Source of the DNA: Epinephelus fuscoguttatus
Taxonomy: Eukaryota; Chordata; Actinopteri; Perciformes; Serranidae
Reading direction: 5' to 3'
DNA length: 64,000 bases
Assembly (NCBI RefSeq): GCF_011397635.1
Contig: NC_064754.1
Coordinates: forward strand, 31,538,543-31,602,542
The notes below the pieces were generated by a model that ran no database searches, was not told the DNA's origin, and saw only the letters and a program-made list of their open reading frames with translations. Below are positions 47,967 through 59,763 of this stretch, piece by piece. How positions within the stretch are numbered: position 1 is the first letter of the stretch; the number at the start of each line of letters is the position of its first letter. The position numbers and the translations under genes were made by a program.

Positions 47967-50299
47967 AGCAGATCCTCGAGGGGTCGTCAATAAATGAAAC
48001 ATACATCAGCTGTTGTCAACTACAAACAATCTCCCAGTAAAACATATTTCTTGTAATACCCCAGCTGCCCACAAATTTACTGTGACTCTGAGATCATTGC
48101 CATGGCACAGTGTATTTTAAATTTGCCTCATGTTGCATCTGGTAGTATGGTGGAAAGTTTCTGTATGATGTGCACAGATCAGCTGACACACAAACACACA
48201 CACACAGAGGATCTTTTCATATGGAAACAGAGGAGAGTAAATGGATCATAATCACACAGTTGCAGTTGCTGTTTACATCCTGAGACTCAGGCGGGCACAG
48301 AGACAGACCAACACAAGCTTTGGAAAAGAGCTCTCCACTGGTTTTTCACCATATCTGACTTTATATTTTGTTATTTTCCACCAGCTCAGGAGGACACTGG
48401 AAACTGCAGATGACTAAAGAGATGAACTTTCTCTGTTGCCACATCCTTTCGCCTCCCCCTCTAACATCCTTTTTGAACACCTCTTTTCTTCTCTCTACTC
48501 TTCTCTCTTTTTCTCGAGTGTTATCACTACTTGTTGGCCTCGTATGCTCAACTCTATTTTATATTTAGTGATTGTCTAATTTACAGTGACAGTGTGTAAC
48601 CAGAAATTACAGGCTAGGGGTAGCTGGTCGTGCGGGTTGTTGCTCACAGTGGAAAAAGTACAGAGTTGACTCAGCATTGCTTGTTTGTTTTTTTCTAGTT
48701 TGATTATGAGCAAAAAATAAATCTGTTTTCATATGTCATTATTATTATGAATGATTGGTCTCTGTAAAACTATCTGTTTAATGATCCCAGTAATAGCAAG
48801 GACAATAATTACAAAGAAAATAACTGATTTCATTCACTTCTCATTGTTTGTTCAACAGTACAATTACAGAATAAATGTGGTTTGTGAAGCACTTAACAAT
48901 GAAAATGATTTGTTTTCAGTTATGTGTTGCTGGGTTGCACAAACAGATTTAGTAAAACATGTGCGGTTCTGTACATGTTGTACCAAACCTGCTGTGTCTG
49001 TGGCTTTCAATCGTTCTCCCGGCCTCCCTTGTTCTTCTGCTTTTATACCGCGTATTTTTAACCAGAGGTGCTGCTTACACCATTTCTCATCCTGGAGTGG
49101 TTTCGATCTGTCGCCACAAAGACGCCACAAAGCATAGTGTCGGGGGCAGGGTATATTCACATGTACACATGTGGTTGAGATTCTGAAAGATTACTTTTCT
49201 TCCATCTGTCATGGCATAAAAAATGCAGAAGTGACAGCTTATGCAATGCAGGAAGAAGAGCGGCGAGGTAAAAGTGCATGTGCACTATGTGTGATTGAGA
49301 TGCCTTATACTGTGGTTTGAGTTTCAAGTGAACAGAGGAAGGCCATGATCACAGGATATAGCAACGCTGGTTAGTATTTATGGTGCACAGCAACAAGCAG
49401 CAGCAGCATCTTTACAGCCAGATGGAGTTGGCTATGTTTTTAATGCCAACCACTGCTGGATGCTACTAACAACAAGGCTGTTATTATATGTTATCCCCAC
49501 CAACAGCCACCCTACTATTAAATCTGTTAAACAAATAGAATCTGAAATAAACTGCCTTTAGGAGAATCAAAATGTATTTACAAAACACATCAAAAGAAGA
49601 CAAACATCTATTTTTTATTGTGTGGTGTCTGCTGGTTTGTCCCAAAGGCCATACAGTATACTGTAACTATTTGAGGATGACTGAATCATAGAGTAATTGA
49701 TTTATTCTTCAGTTTCCTATGAATCATGGTCCTGGTATTCCACAAAACCCATTTTAAAGGCTTTATCAGCCTCTCTTTTCTATTTGCTTACTATTAAAAC
49801 TAATAAAACACGACCCAGGTAGAGGCCAGGAGCTCATGCAAGTGCTGCTTACAGTTGGTTGCATCTCTGCGGTGAAAAGGGTGTGAAAATGTGCATCATT
49901 TTATAGCAAAGTGTAGACGCTCAAAGCTCACGCTCAAGCACTGATGGAAACCATGAAAAAGAAAGTTTTATAACACTTGCTTGAAGCAGCCTTCATCAGG
50001 GTGTCTTTATTACTTAACCTTTATGTTTATAAAACATTTAAAAACTTCAGAATTCAACAACCCCTTTCCAACCCCTTAGATTTTTTTCACCACTCACAGT
50101 CAGCAAAATAAGTCATAAACACAACATTATCATATTATCAACTTATGAAGTTGCTATGGCAGAATGTATTGAAAAAAACAGTTCCTCATTTATTGCAACG
50201 TTAGTATTGATTTGGAGTATAAGTCCTGATGCTCTCCTCTTTTTGCTCTGTTTTTGGTCTCCACCAACCCCTGAAGGAAAAATATCCAGGCTGCTCTCA

Positions 50300-50720
50300 T
50301 TCGCTGTTTATACTAATACCAACAAAAAGTAATGCACTACAATTCATATAAAACCCACATAATCATGAGCCAGGAAGCTGTGATCATGTGACATATTGTA
50401 TGCACTGCAGGCTGTCCACCGTCATATGATGGGAGCGAAGGAGGAAGTCAGATGTTGCAGTATAAAAAGTGTTTAAGTCCATATAGGGAAGGAGCTTAGG
50501 GTGCTGGAAGGGCGAAAGAAACACAGGACTTTGACCCAAGAGACCAGGGTTTGTGTCCCATGTGAAACTAAATGTCAGCATTGACTTATTTTAAGTTACA
50601 TATATGTATGTCACATCATGTCACAACAAACAATACATTTCCTAAACCTAACCCAGCCTGTGGGGGCACTAGTTTTGAGAATATCCTACAAACCATTGTA
50701 TGAGGATACATTGTAATATC
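50300..50720 (+). repeat. Dispersed repeat family B, copy
   Basis: Shared words (ATGAGCCAG, GATCATGTGAC, GGAGCGAAGGAGGAAGTCAG, GGTGCTGGAAGG, ACACAGGACTTT, CCTAAACCTAACCC) link this stretch to 3590-3840 and 6300-6560 on the same strand and to 50900-51260 inverted. Confidence 0.45.
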
Positions 50721-50899
50721 TGGCTCTTTAGCTATTCAATGCTCCACTGTGTTAACTGGCTCGTCCCTAACTTTGTCTCTCTGCTGTTTGGTGCTTATTT
50801 GTTGAAAGCTGCCTGCCCCAGTGAGTGTGAACCAAATACTATAGCTGTGGGCTGTAAAACCAAAACAATGAGCTAATTCAGTCTATAGAGTCAACGTAT

Positions 50900-51260
50900 C
50901 CTCACGCAGTGGTTTGTATGATATTTATGTAATTAACGTTACGTTACTGAGGTTAGCTTTAGGCAAGTAAAGTTACGATTTAGGAAAAGAAAAATGATGA
51001 GGACATGTCTTAAACTTAAGTTTACTTAAAATTCACAAGATTACAAACACTGGTCTCCTGGGGAAAGTCCTGGTAAAATGTATTGTGATCCATTCACTAC
51101 CCAACCTGCCTCCTAACTCGGGACTGCTTCCTTCTTTACATCCGTCAGTGCATCGGTCACATGATTGCAGTGTTTTAAAATATGTGGGTTGTATGGGAAT
51201 TACTGGGGAGTGACTTCCAGCATCAGACACAGATGAAAAAAGCTCTGCTTTCACATCAGT
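50900..51260 (-). repeat. Dispersed repeat family B, inverted copy
   Basis: The reverse complement carries AATCATGTGACCGATGCACT, AAGAAGGAAGCAGTC and CCAGGACTTTCCCCAGGAGA, matching family B. With the copy at 50300 it forms a loose inverted pair. Confidence 0.4.
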
Positions 51261-54200
51261 ACAATATATAGCAGGGCACAGTTATTGTGTAACAGCGTCC
51301 AGAGGCATCGGGGGGAAACGCCGCAGGACAACAGTGTAAGTGAATGGGGTGAAAGTTGTTGAAAAATCGTTGACCTTTCACCAGGAGGACAGTGTTTGCT
51401 ACCTGTATGGCTGTAAAGCCAAACATATCAATTTGCGCTCTTGTACAGACGTGGTGCTTTTATTTTGAAAGAGACTGTCTGAAAACTGTACATTTCCTGT
51501 AAAAATGGAAGTTTATTTTGAAAACACACAATGCATGTAACAGGCTGACAGTCCCAGAACGTCACCAACCAACACACCCAGGGTACCTTGCACGTCATAT
51601 GTGGACATGGAAGGTTCATGACCAAATGTCTGAGTGTGACAAGGTCAGAGTGAAAATGTGTTAAAGAATTTTGTTGCACTACTTTTCGTAGGAAAAAGTA
51701 TGAGTAGTACATGAGAGCAGCCTGGTAGAGTTAAGGGGAACTGGAATCGCACGATAGTTATTTGTGGGTTTGTCACTGCGAATGACTCCTTTGACACAAC
51801 ACATTGTCATTTTTGCCACTGCTGATAGAAAATATTGATCTTTGAAACTTTTGGGAATTTTTGAGATGTGAGGAGGTGAAAATATCCAGAATTTTACCAG
51901 ACCAAATAGAGAAAAAAAACATAAACACTCATTTGCGTTCTTGTCTTTGTTCTTCTCCCATAAATGATCTTGCCACCTTTCATATTTGTCTTGGGACCAC
52001 CTGAGGGGTTTCGACCACCAGGTTGAGCAATACGTTTTTAGGAGAATATTGGCATCATCACTGCTTGGTCACGATGTCATACGTCAAGACTGGGCTTTTA
52101 AGCATTCACATATTATTCATCCAGATCAAAAAGGAGGCTAGGAAAATGATCGTGCTGTTTGTATTTTCTCCAGCAGTGACCCACTGGCATGCCCTTTCCT
52201 GTCAGCAGTTAAACTGAATTTTCACAGACGGATTACTGGCTCTCCCTCTTTCTGTGCATGACAACACTTCAGCTGATTGATATGAAACAATTTGTCAAAA
52301 TCAGTCACGTTATGTCAAATTGTCTTGGCTTTCTGTTGGGAAACAAGAACATTTCATTGAGACAGTGCGAGATCAGATTCAAGGCGGCGTGTGATGTTAT
52401 GCACTCTGGAAGTCAATTTGGCTCCGCAGCCAACACAATACAGGAACTCCACTCCCTATCAGCCCATCAGCTCGGCTTCCTACGTCCTGAAGAAACTGTT
52501 GTTTCTACAGGCTGCTGCCCTGCCACAGCTTATCCGAGTTCACCAGGTGGGAACCATAGCAACAAGCTTGACAGGCGGCCCCTCTTCCACCTATCACTTC
52601 CTGAGGACGCTCTCACCTCATTGGTTCCTTCCTGAATGATCTGGTTTTCCCATGTTATTACAGCAGGGACTTCACGCTGGTCTATATCCAAAAACAGCAA
52701 CAGTTTTTAATTATGATTGGAATATATGGCGTAGAGGAAAATGAATATTATGCCCTCCCTGTGTGCTGATACAGCTACAAGACTGATTGCTTGTTTTTTC
52801 TTTCCTTTCCTCGCCTCTTAAGGCTAACATAAGCAATGTGTGGTCCAGAGTAAATGTAACACTGTTGTGTACTCCTACTGTAATATAAACTAAAGCGATG
52901 CTTCTGAAACTGTGACAAATTGTCTGTGTGAGTGTGTGCACACATCCTTTTCTGGGATGTCATCTGAACTCCTATGAAGCTCACTGTTTATATCAGACTC
53001 CATTAAAGGCCATATGTCCGTGTCCAGTTAATATGTATACAATGGTATAAAGAGAGAGAGAGGGGGATCAGATATAATGAATTAGAGTTTCTTCTCTGTC
53101 TCTGAAACATTTTCCCCTCTGTTCCAGCTCAATAGCTCTTTATCAGTCTAAATTAAACATGTATGATTTCCTCTGTTGTGCGTTTTATTTTCTCTCCTTC
53201 ACCCCGACCCCCCCGCCTCCCTCAGTCTGTGAAGTGAGTGGGCGGAATGAGGTGACAGAGGGCAGATGTTTCCTCCCCAGCTTTGAAGATGCTTGTAAAG
53301 ATGGAGGGAAAGGGTAAAAAGCCTCCGTGGAGGCTGGGCGTTTCACGAGGGAGGCCGCAATCACAAACAGCAGATACTCTCCCTCCTGGCAGCAGCTTTG
53401 GAAATGGTAGCTCTACTTTCCAACCTGCGGCTGCTGCAGCCACAAACCCTAAATGTCGAGCTAACACCTCATTTAGTCGAAGCTGCTTTAAATCTCTTCT
53501 GCGAACACAAACATTAGTGCGTCATTTTGCAACAGGTTTGTCTGATCAAACTGAACTTTGCCTGTCCGAGAGGAGTTTACCGGCCATATTTACACAGAGA
53601 GCTGCAGCGATCAGCCAAGTGTTTTTTTTTTTCCTTTTTTTTAACTTGGGGATGACATGTAGTCATTTGTGAAACAATAGCTTGATTGTGCACTGCATCT
53701 GTCCCTCCAGTTGCTTGGGGTGTGAAGGCTCAAATTGCTCTTCTTTGGCTGAGAGGCAATGGGTGTGTGCCTTAAAGCTACATATTGCCACCATGTGGTT
53801 AAAGAAATGACTTGAGAAGCAATGTTCAGATTAGACCCCTGGCATACACCCTTTCAGATATAAATGCATTAATGAGGCAAAATAACAACAAATTTTAAAC
53901 ATTAAGGGAGTGCATGAAAATGATTGGACAGGATGGACACCTGCTGGAAAAAAGACAATGCAGTCCCCACTAATGTTCCAAAATAATAAAGTGTGTTGCA
54001 CTGGTACAACACACTTTAAAGTTTAATATTTTGATGTAAAAATCTACCAATGTGTAGAATTTACTCATTAACAAAAGGGAATCCAAGTTTGCCTTATATT
54101 CCTTATAGATGAAATGGTTGGGAACTCCACATCAAAGTCTGTTAATATGTGACAACAGTTGTATAAATCCTTTCTGTGGTTCCAGGGGCAGCTGTGTGAA

Positions 54201-54447
54201 GTCAGAGTCAGCTGAGGCTCAAATCTGACAATAAAACAGAAACTGGGTGTGTGCAGTTTGAGGGAAGGGAGTTTACCAGACTTCTGTAGCCAGCTCCTCA
54301 TCTTTGCTTGAGGCTACAGCTCGAGGCTACATTAGCTGCTAGTAGCATAACACAACCCACATCTCCCATCAAAGAGTCAGCAGTCGTGTCGCATTGTGGG
54401 TGATGCAGGAAAAAAAGTAAGACTATCCTTTCGTTAGCTGCAAAAAC

Positions 54448-54481
<34 letters not shown>
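54448..54481. repeat. (CA)n microsatellite
   Basis: A pure CA tract in the desert left of the Ig-domain gene. A second, shorter one is at 54727-54770. Confidence 0.85.
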
Positions 54482-54482
<1 letters not shown>

Positions 54483-55082
54483 TTCTGACACCCACCCTCC
54501 ACCCCTCAGTTCAGACAGCTATTTTGTAGAATATAATTTTCCATTGAATGTAATGAAACCTTTATTGTTCTTTATTGTTTTCATATTTGATAGCATAACA
54601 AGGGCTTTCACATTAGATCAGGTTTTTCTTATTGTCTCAGTTTTTGGAAGTGCAACAGTGTCGACTTAACAGATGTCATGAAGGGAGGCAGACAGGGTGC
54701 AGAGGCATTCCAGCAAAAGAAACTCCCACACACACACACACACACACACACTCACTCACACTCACACACAGTGTAGGATGTCAGTTTACACTGACTCCCA
54801 GAGAAAAGCTTTCCAAAGAGAGAGATGAGAGCGAAGCAACAATGGCAACAGTATCAGTTTTCTATAAAAGTACAAACTTTAAACCCATTAGCACCATAAA
54901 ACCAAAGGTTTAAACAGCATTGAAATCTTTCACTTTCATTCAGCAAAAAAAGACTCTATTATATAGAATTTTTTTTTCAGTATTAGCCGTTTGATCATCC
55001 TGTTGGCAACAATCCAGACTTGCAGAAGCTGTAAGCGCTGCATAGATAGTTTGTCAGTTAGACAAGGTGTGACCACAGTGGA

Positions 55083-58000
55083 TTAAGCTGCAAAAAAGAA
55101 AAAAGGAGAGAAGATTAGACAGTAAAAGAAACAGGAGAAAGTCAGCATTGCATTGCCTCAGCCCAAACACCAGCTCACCTTTTATAGTGACTCTGGCCGT
55201 GGCCTCACTGGTGCCAATGTGGTTGGTGGCCACACATTTGTACGTTCCACTGTCGCTCAGCTTAACTCGGCTGATGAGCAGCTTTCCATCCTTTGTGGTC
55301 TGTGCTCCTGGAGGCAGGGTCGCCCTGCCCGCACGGCTCCACTCATACTGAATGGGATGAGAGCCGTGAGCGAGGCACTGCAGGCGCAGAGCATCTCCAG
55401 GCTGCAGCCTCACCTGGTCGGGCAGGGTCGTGGCATACGGAGGACCTGCATGAAGGAGAAGACAGCTGCTGTTATCATGCTCGGGGACAGTCTGGATGTA
55501 TCTGTGTTTATCCGCTATGTTGTGGACTCACTTTCCACCTCCACCTGCGTGTACGCTTCACTGTAGCCATGTATGTTGGTTGCATTACAGATGTATTGTC
55601 CTGAATCTTGGCGCCCCACGCTGGTCAGTGTCAAAACTCCACCGGCCACTGTGTGTTTCCATGGCAACGGTGCTCGCAGCTTGGACCAGGTGATGACAGG
55701 AGGAGGGGAGCCTGGAAGGAGGAAGACAAAGAGAGGAGGAAGTGAAAAATGAGAAGTGAGAACAGCACTGAGAGACGCACACACTCTAGCATACAAACAT
55801 CTTACCAGTAGCCCGACACTCCATTGTGACCGTGCGTCCCTCCACCGCTGTAATGTCTGTAGTGCTCACTGAGGCCACTGGTGCTCCTGGCCCCCCCCCA
55901 ACAATGATCTCAACTTTGACCTCTGTCACCCCCTCACTGTTCTCAGCCTGACAAATATAAACTCCTCCGTCGTCTGGATGCACTGCAGGCCACTGAGAAC
56001 AGAGACGGACCTTGTTATGTTCTTTGTGTGATCCTTAATTGTGAAAATAAATTCACTTGTGAGTGTGTTAATTTTTCACCTGTATGATGTTGGCATCATT
56101 TATCTCCTTGGTAACCAGCTGCAGGGTGGAGCTTTGGCGTTTCCAGCTCATCGTGGGGCGTGGCCTGCCTGTGGCACGACACTCCACTGACACAGGTTCA
56201 CCTGTCCTGACCCGCAGGGGCCCTGCTGGTGTCAGCCGCACTTTAGGAGCATCTGAGAGAGAGGACACACAGACATGACTTAAATCTGCTGTAACTGATT
56301 TCTTTGAACACCATACTGGTTTCAAAACATCTTGCCAAAGGACTAAAGTTGAAAAGTAGCCAGCAGGCTAACACTGGCACATTTGCAGAAATGTTGATTA
56401 ATGTGTGTTGTCTTTGTAAATAAAATAGAATAAAATAAAATAAAACAAAACAAAATAGAATAGAATATCTTCACCGTGGAAACCAAAAACAGCCGTGCTT
56501 GCAATTATTTTTTTAATGCCATTATCTCAAGATCACTAGTTAATTATATCATTCATTATCCCGGAACAACAAAGCTCATTTGCTTGTGATAACGGGTCTT
56601 TTATGTTGACTTTTGTTTTCTTGAGATCATGGGAAATTTACTAAGAACGAAGATGAGAGTCAGGTTCAGTTGATCACATCTGATTTCAGCATTCAAGATC
56701 ACTGTCTTAACTGCTGGGGAGGATTCATTAATGAACCGTAAGTCAAGGCATTAATGTTAAGCTTTGTTTGCTGTAGTTACATCGTTAGAGAAAAAAATGT
56801 TGCTTTTTAGTAGTCAAACAAGAGAGGCATGTGGCATGGCTCTCCTGATCTTTGAGAAACATCATAAGAAATAAGAGGAAATCAGCATTTTTTTTCAAGA
56901 TATTTAATTAACTTGTGATGGTGTGATAATGGCATTAGGGTCATTCCCAGCTTCTGTACATCAACTTATAGGTTGGTATGGTGAACATATTAGCAAACAT
57001 CCAGCACTTATGGAGCAAGTTGTGTCTCTGTAAGTCCTATATTCACTCTCTTTATGCTCTGTGTTTGGTCTCCATCAACTGTTGAAGGGAATATCTGGCT
57101 CTTCAGCTGCTAAATGCTCCACTGTGTTTACTATTTAGTCACTCTGTGCTAGTGAACATGAACAGCAAAGTTGCGGGCTGAACCAAATAATGAACACAAG
57201 CTCACGTTTGACGTTCAGCGTGGCGGTGGCAGTGCCGCGGCCTGCTGCGTTGACTCCCACACATCGGTACGGGCCCTGGCTTTCAGGTTGGGTGTTGGCA
57301 AGCGTCAGCACAGAGCCATCAGGACCAATCTTTGCATTGTCTAGAAGGAAAAAGTAGAATTCAGGGAAACTTCCCAAATGGTGATGAAGAATGCCTACGT
57401 TATGACTCCTGACCTGGCAATGCTTGGTTGTTGCCTCTCTTCCACTCCAGTTGGACTGGCTGTGCACCGCTCTTCACTTGGCATCTGAAGCTGGCAGACT
57501 CCCCTTGGCGCACAGTAGCAGTCCGAGGCTCCACTGAGACAACAGGAACCTGACCAGCCACTGCACCGTACGAGATAACAGGTGACATCACACGCACGCG
57601 GGAACACATGCATGTGCAGTGCAACTCAGTGGACCTTTAAACAGGTCCAGGTAATATAAACACACACCACCCCAAAGCAAACATGCCGAGCAAATACACA
57701 GACTGAGCCGACGTGCATTTGATGAGAAAGCAAAAATGAAAAAGGTTGAGAAATGAAATTAGATTCTCTCCAAGACATTTTGTCACAGAAAAATACTGAG
57801 ATATTTTCACTTTGATAAAAACTTTAATTTTAGTTTCTATATTAAAGGGTTGGTCTTCCCCCCATTAAAAATACAGCAATGTGTTTTTCAAGAAATGCCC
57901 CCACAAAGTCAACAGCGTCTGTGCAACTATTTCTTTAGTGAGGTCTGTGAATTATTCAGTCATCAGGATAACACTCTAAAAGGTCACTGCTATTCAAGTT

Positions 58001-58351
58001 TATACTTTTTGTCAGTGGTGTAGAGGTAGTTATTGAGGTGGGTGCACTTCTAGGTAGATGGGTGAGTTATACTCTTCTTCATATTGCAATGGATTTCGGC
58101 TGAGGTGGGTATACTGCTAAAAGAAATGAGTATACCCCGTATACCTGACCATACCCTCCACTATACCACTGCTTTTCTAATTATTGCTGTGTGAACATCA
58201 GTTTGTGCAACCCGACCTTTTAAAAGTACAAAAATAATACACATCTCTAGACATCAAGCAAATGAAGCTGTTATTCTGTTCAAAGTAAATCAGATTCATT
58301 ACCTGAACACAACAGTGAGCACAGGATCAAAACTCCAGGTGAGAAATCCAT
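55083..58351 (-). CDS. Secreted four-Ig-domain protein, perlecan (HSPG2)-like
   Basis: Eight coding exons: 58303-58351, 57414-57560, 57206-57340, 56080-56252, 55806-55992, 55532-55711, 55179-55445 and 55083-55087. Phases agree throughout (1143 nt, 380 aa). A signal peptide (MDFSPGVLILCSLLCS) leads into four I-set-like Ig domains. Each has the Cys...Trp...Cys pattern: FRCQV/LEWKR/YRCVG, VECRA/MSWKR/YICQA, MECRA/ITWSK/YICNA and LQCLA/YEWSR/YKCVA. Most domains are split between two exons. The last exon adds only the end of one codon plus the stop, so the protein ends directly after Ig4 with no membrane anchor. Composition and motifs resemble the Ig repeats of basement-membrane perlecan, but no LDL, laminin or SEA modules are present. 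It may be a small matrix or growth-factor-binding protein; hemicentin-like origin is an alternative. Function unknown. Confidence 0.82.
58013..58171. mobile_element. Short MITE, CAGTGGTGTAG family
   Basis: Inverted ends CAGTGGTGTAGAGG and CCTCCACTATACCACTG bound 159 bp. A second copy lies inverted at 40143-40302. CAGTG-type ends and a partly matching flank (CTTTT) suggest a hAT-like element. Confidence 0.55.
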
Positions 58352-58931
58352 GATGACCAGAGAACAGTCCCACTGTCTCCCCTGTGAACAATCTGTCCTT
58401 CACTGTGTCTGTCTCTGTCTCTTTTTCATACAATCACTGTCAACCTTTAACCCCCAACTTATTCAAACATTGTCCACGAGCGCTAGTCACGTATGAAGCG
58501 TTTCACTGCCATATGGTTATTTTGCGGTCTCATTATTGTTTTTTTGTTTGCTTTTATTCATAATAAATTGTTTTAATTAAAGTAAGAGTAAACGCTGACA
58601 AATAATTTGTTACTAAGGCTGTATGAAATGGACCAAAGTTGTAGGACATAAACTGGTGAAAAGTACAAAAGCTGGACTTTGTGGCTTCTTCAGTCATTTT
58701 GTGATAAGTGACTGATGAGTTCAAAGGACTCTTAAGGTACAGCTGTGATTGTTTTGTCTCAGTTTTTAGATTTTTGTCACTGGATTCGGGATGTTAGTAA
58801 CCTGAAGTAAAGCTGGAGAATGTTTAGAGATAAAGCCTGTAAAGGTCTGATGTGTGGTGTTTAGTGGCATCTAGTGGTGAGCTTGCAGAACTGAAACTTC
58901 TCCTGCATGTAGCAGAACTACAGTGGCCAAC

Positions 58932-59494
58932 TAACCTGGAAATCCAGATGCCCCGCCCCCAGCAAATTCAAATTTGCTCTGAGCGGGAATCTGGCCCCGA
59001 CGTGCAGAGCCCGCTGAATCGCAAATTGGACCAATCAGATCAGTCTATCTGACAGAGGTGGGCTCTGGGCAGGCGTAACGTGATGAAGACAGCGCTGCGC
59101 CGTAGGAGTCAAAAAGTAAACAGCCAAGATGGCAGCTGTCGAAGGACCGCGTCCATTCAATTTAGCTTTGGAAGAAATGCTAAGCCGACTACACTTATCT
59201 TTTTCCTTGAGAGAGGAACAGAAAACTGCCCTAGAAGCCTTCGCTTCCAGAAAGGACGTTTTTGCCGCTTTGCTGACGGGATCTGGCAAAAGCGTAATAT
59301 ATCAGTTAGCCCCACTGGTCAGCAAACAAATAGGGCTTAGTGCAATGAATACGTCACATTGTTTTTTGCTGTGATTGGCCATCGTGCTATCCAGTTGCAT
59401 GCGGCGGCATTTAAGATGCTTCAGTTAGTGCCGCTGCTGGGAGGGTGGGCCAGACTCAAAATCTTTCTAGATTTGAGTCTGAATTTCCAAGCTA
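58932..59494 (+). mobile_element. Nested DNA transposon with 9-bp target duplication carrying a helicase fragment
   Basis: The ends TAACCTGGAAATCCAGA (left) and the complement of TAGCTTGGAAATTCAGA (right) match at 14 of 17 positions. An exact 9-bp direct repeat GTGGCCAAC flanks the element (58923-58931 and 59495-59503). A 9-bp duplication fits Mutator-like or Merlin-like transposases. The cargo is a RecQ-like helicase N-terminal piece. Confidence 0.65.
59129..59374 (+). pseudogene. RecQ-like helicase N-terminal fragment
   Basis: The ORF starts MAAVEGPRPFNLALEEMLSR and contains LREEQKTALEAFASRKDVFA, then a Walker A loop LLTGSGKS at 59269-59292 followed by VIYQLAPL. This order (an upstream Gln-containing motif, then Walker A) is that of RecQ-family helicase domain 1. 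It stops soon after, so no DEAD box or later motif exists and it cannot be an active helicase. It is captured or residual cargo of the element at 58932. Confidence 0.6.
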
Positions 59495-59763
59495 GTGGCC
59501 AACGTGAAAATGCAAAAATGCAGATGGCACTATCTTAAGCCAGTGTTTGATTTGTCCATTCTGGGCTACTGTAGAAACAACATGGCAGACTCTGTGGAAG
59601 AGGACCCTCTTCGTATATAGATATAAACATCTACTTCTAATGCAGCGCAACAATAAGATTCATATTTTCAGGTGATTTTAAACTAATAAAAAACACAGTA
59701 ATGAATATTATGTTCCATTTCTGCCAATAGAATTCCCTACATCCTGCAAACTGGCCCTTTAAA

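Larger units (their letters stand above)
38112..55082. other. Gene desert between adgre5 and the Ig gene
   Basis: Upstream of the adgre5 signal-peptide exon. Apart from the repeats listed separately, I see only a CT-rich stretch at 38360-38490, scattered short ORFs and AT-rich DNA. The part at 53200-53620 is less AT-rich and could hold a conserved regulatory sequence, but nothing coding is supported. Confidence 0.5.
58841..59763. mobile_element. Outer MITE-like repeat hosting a nested element
   Basis: Left end AAAGGTCTGATGTGTGG and right end CCAGTTTGCAGG...CCTTTAA give approximate inverted ends. The right half (CTACTGTAGAAACAACATGG, TTCTGCCAATAGAATTCCCT) resembles an abundant fish repeat that I recognise from general knowledge. 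It is interrupted at 58932 by a second element. Confidence 0.45.

Noticed and set aside
52258-52639. 125-codon plus-strand ORF
   Set aside because: No family similarity or plausible splice structure; treated as chance.
53283-53672. 129-codon plus-strand ORF
   Set aside because: No splice partners and no recognisable domain; the higher GC content alone explains the open frame.
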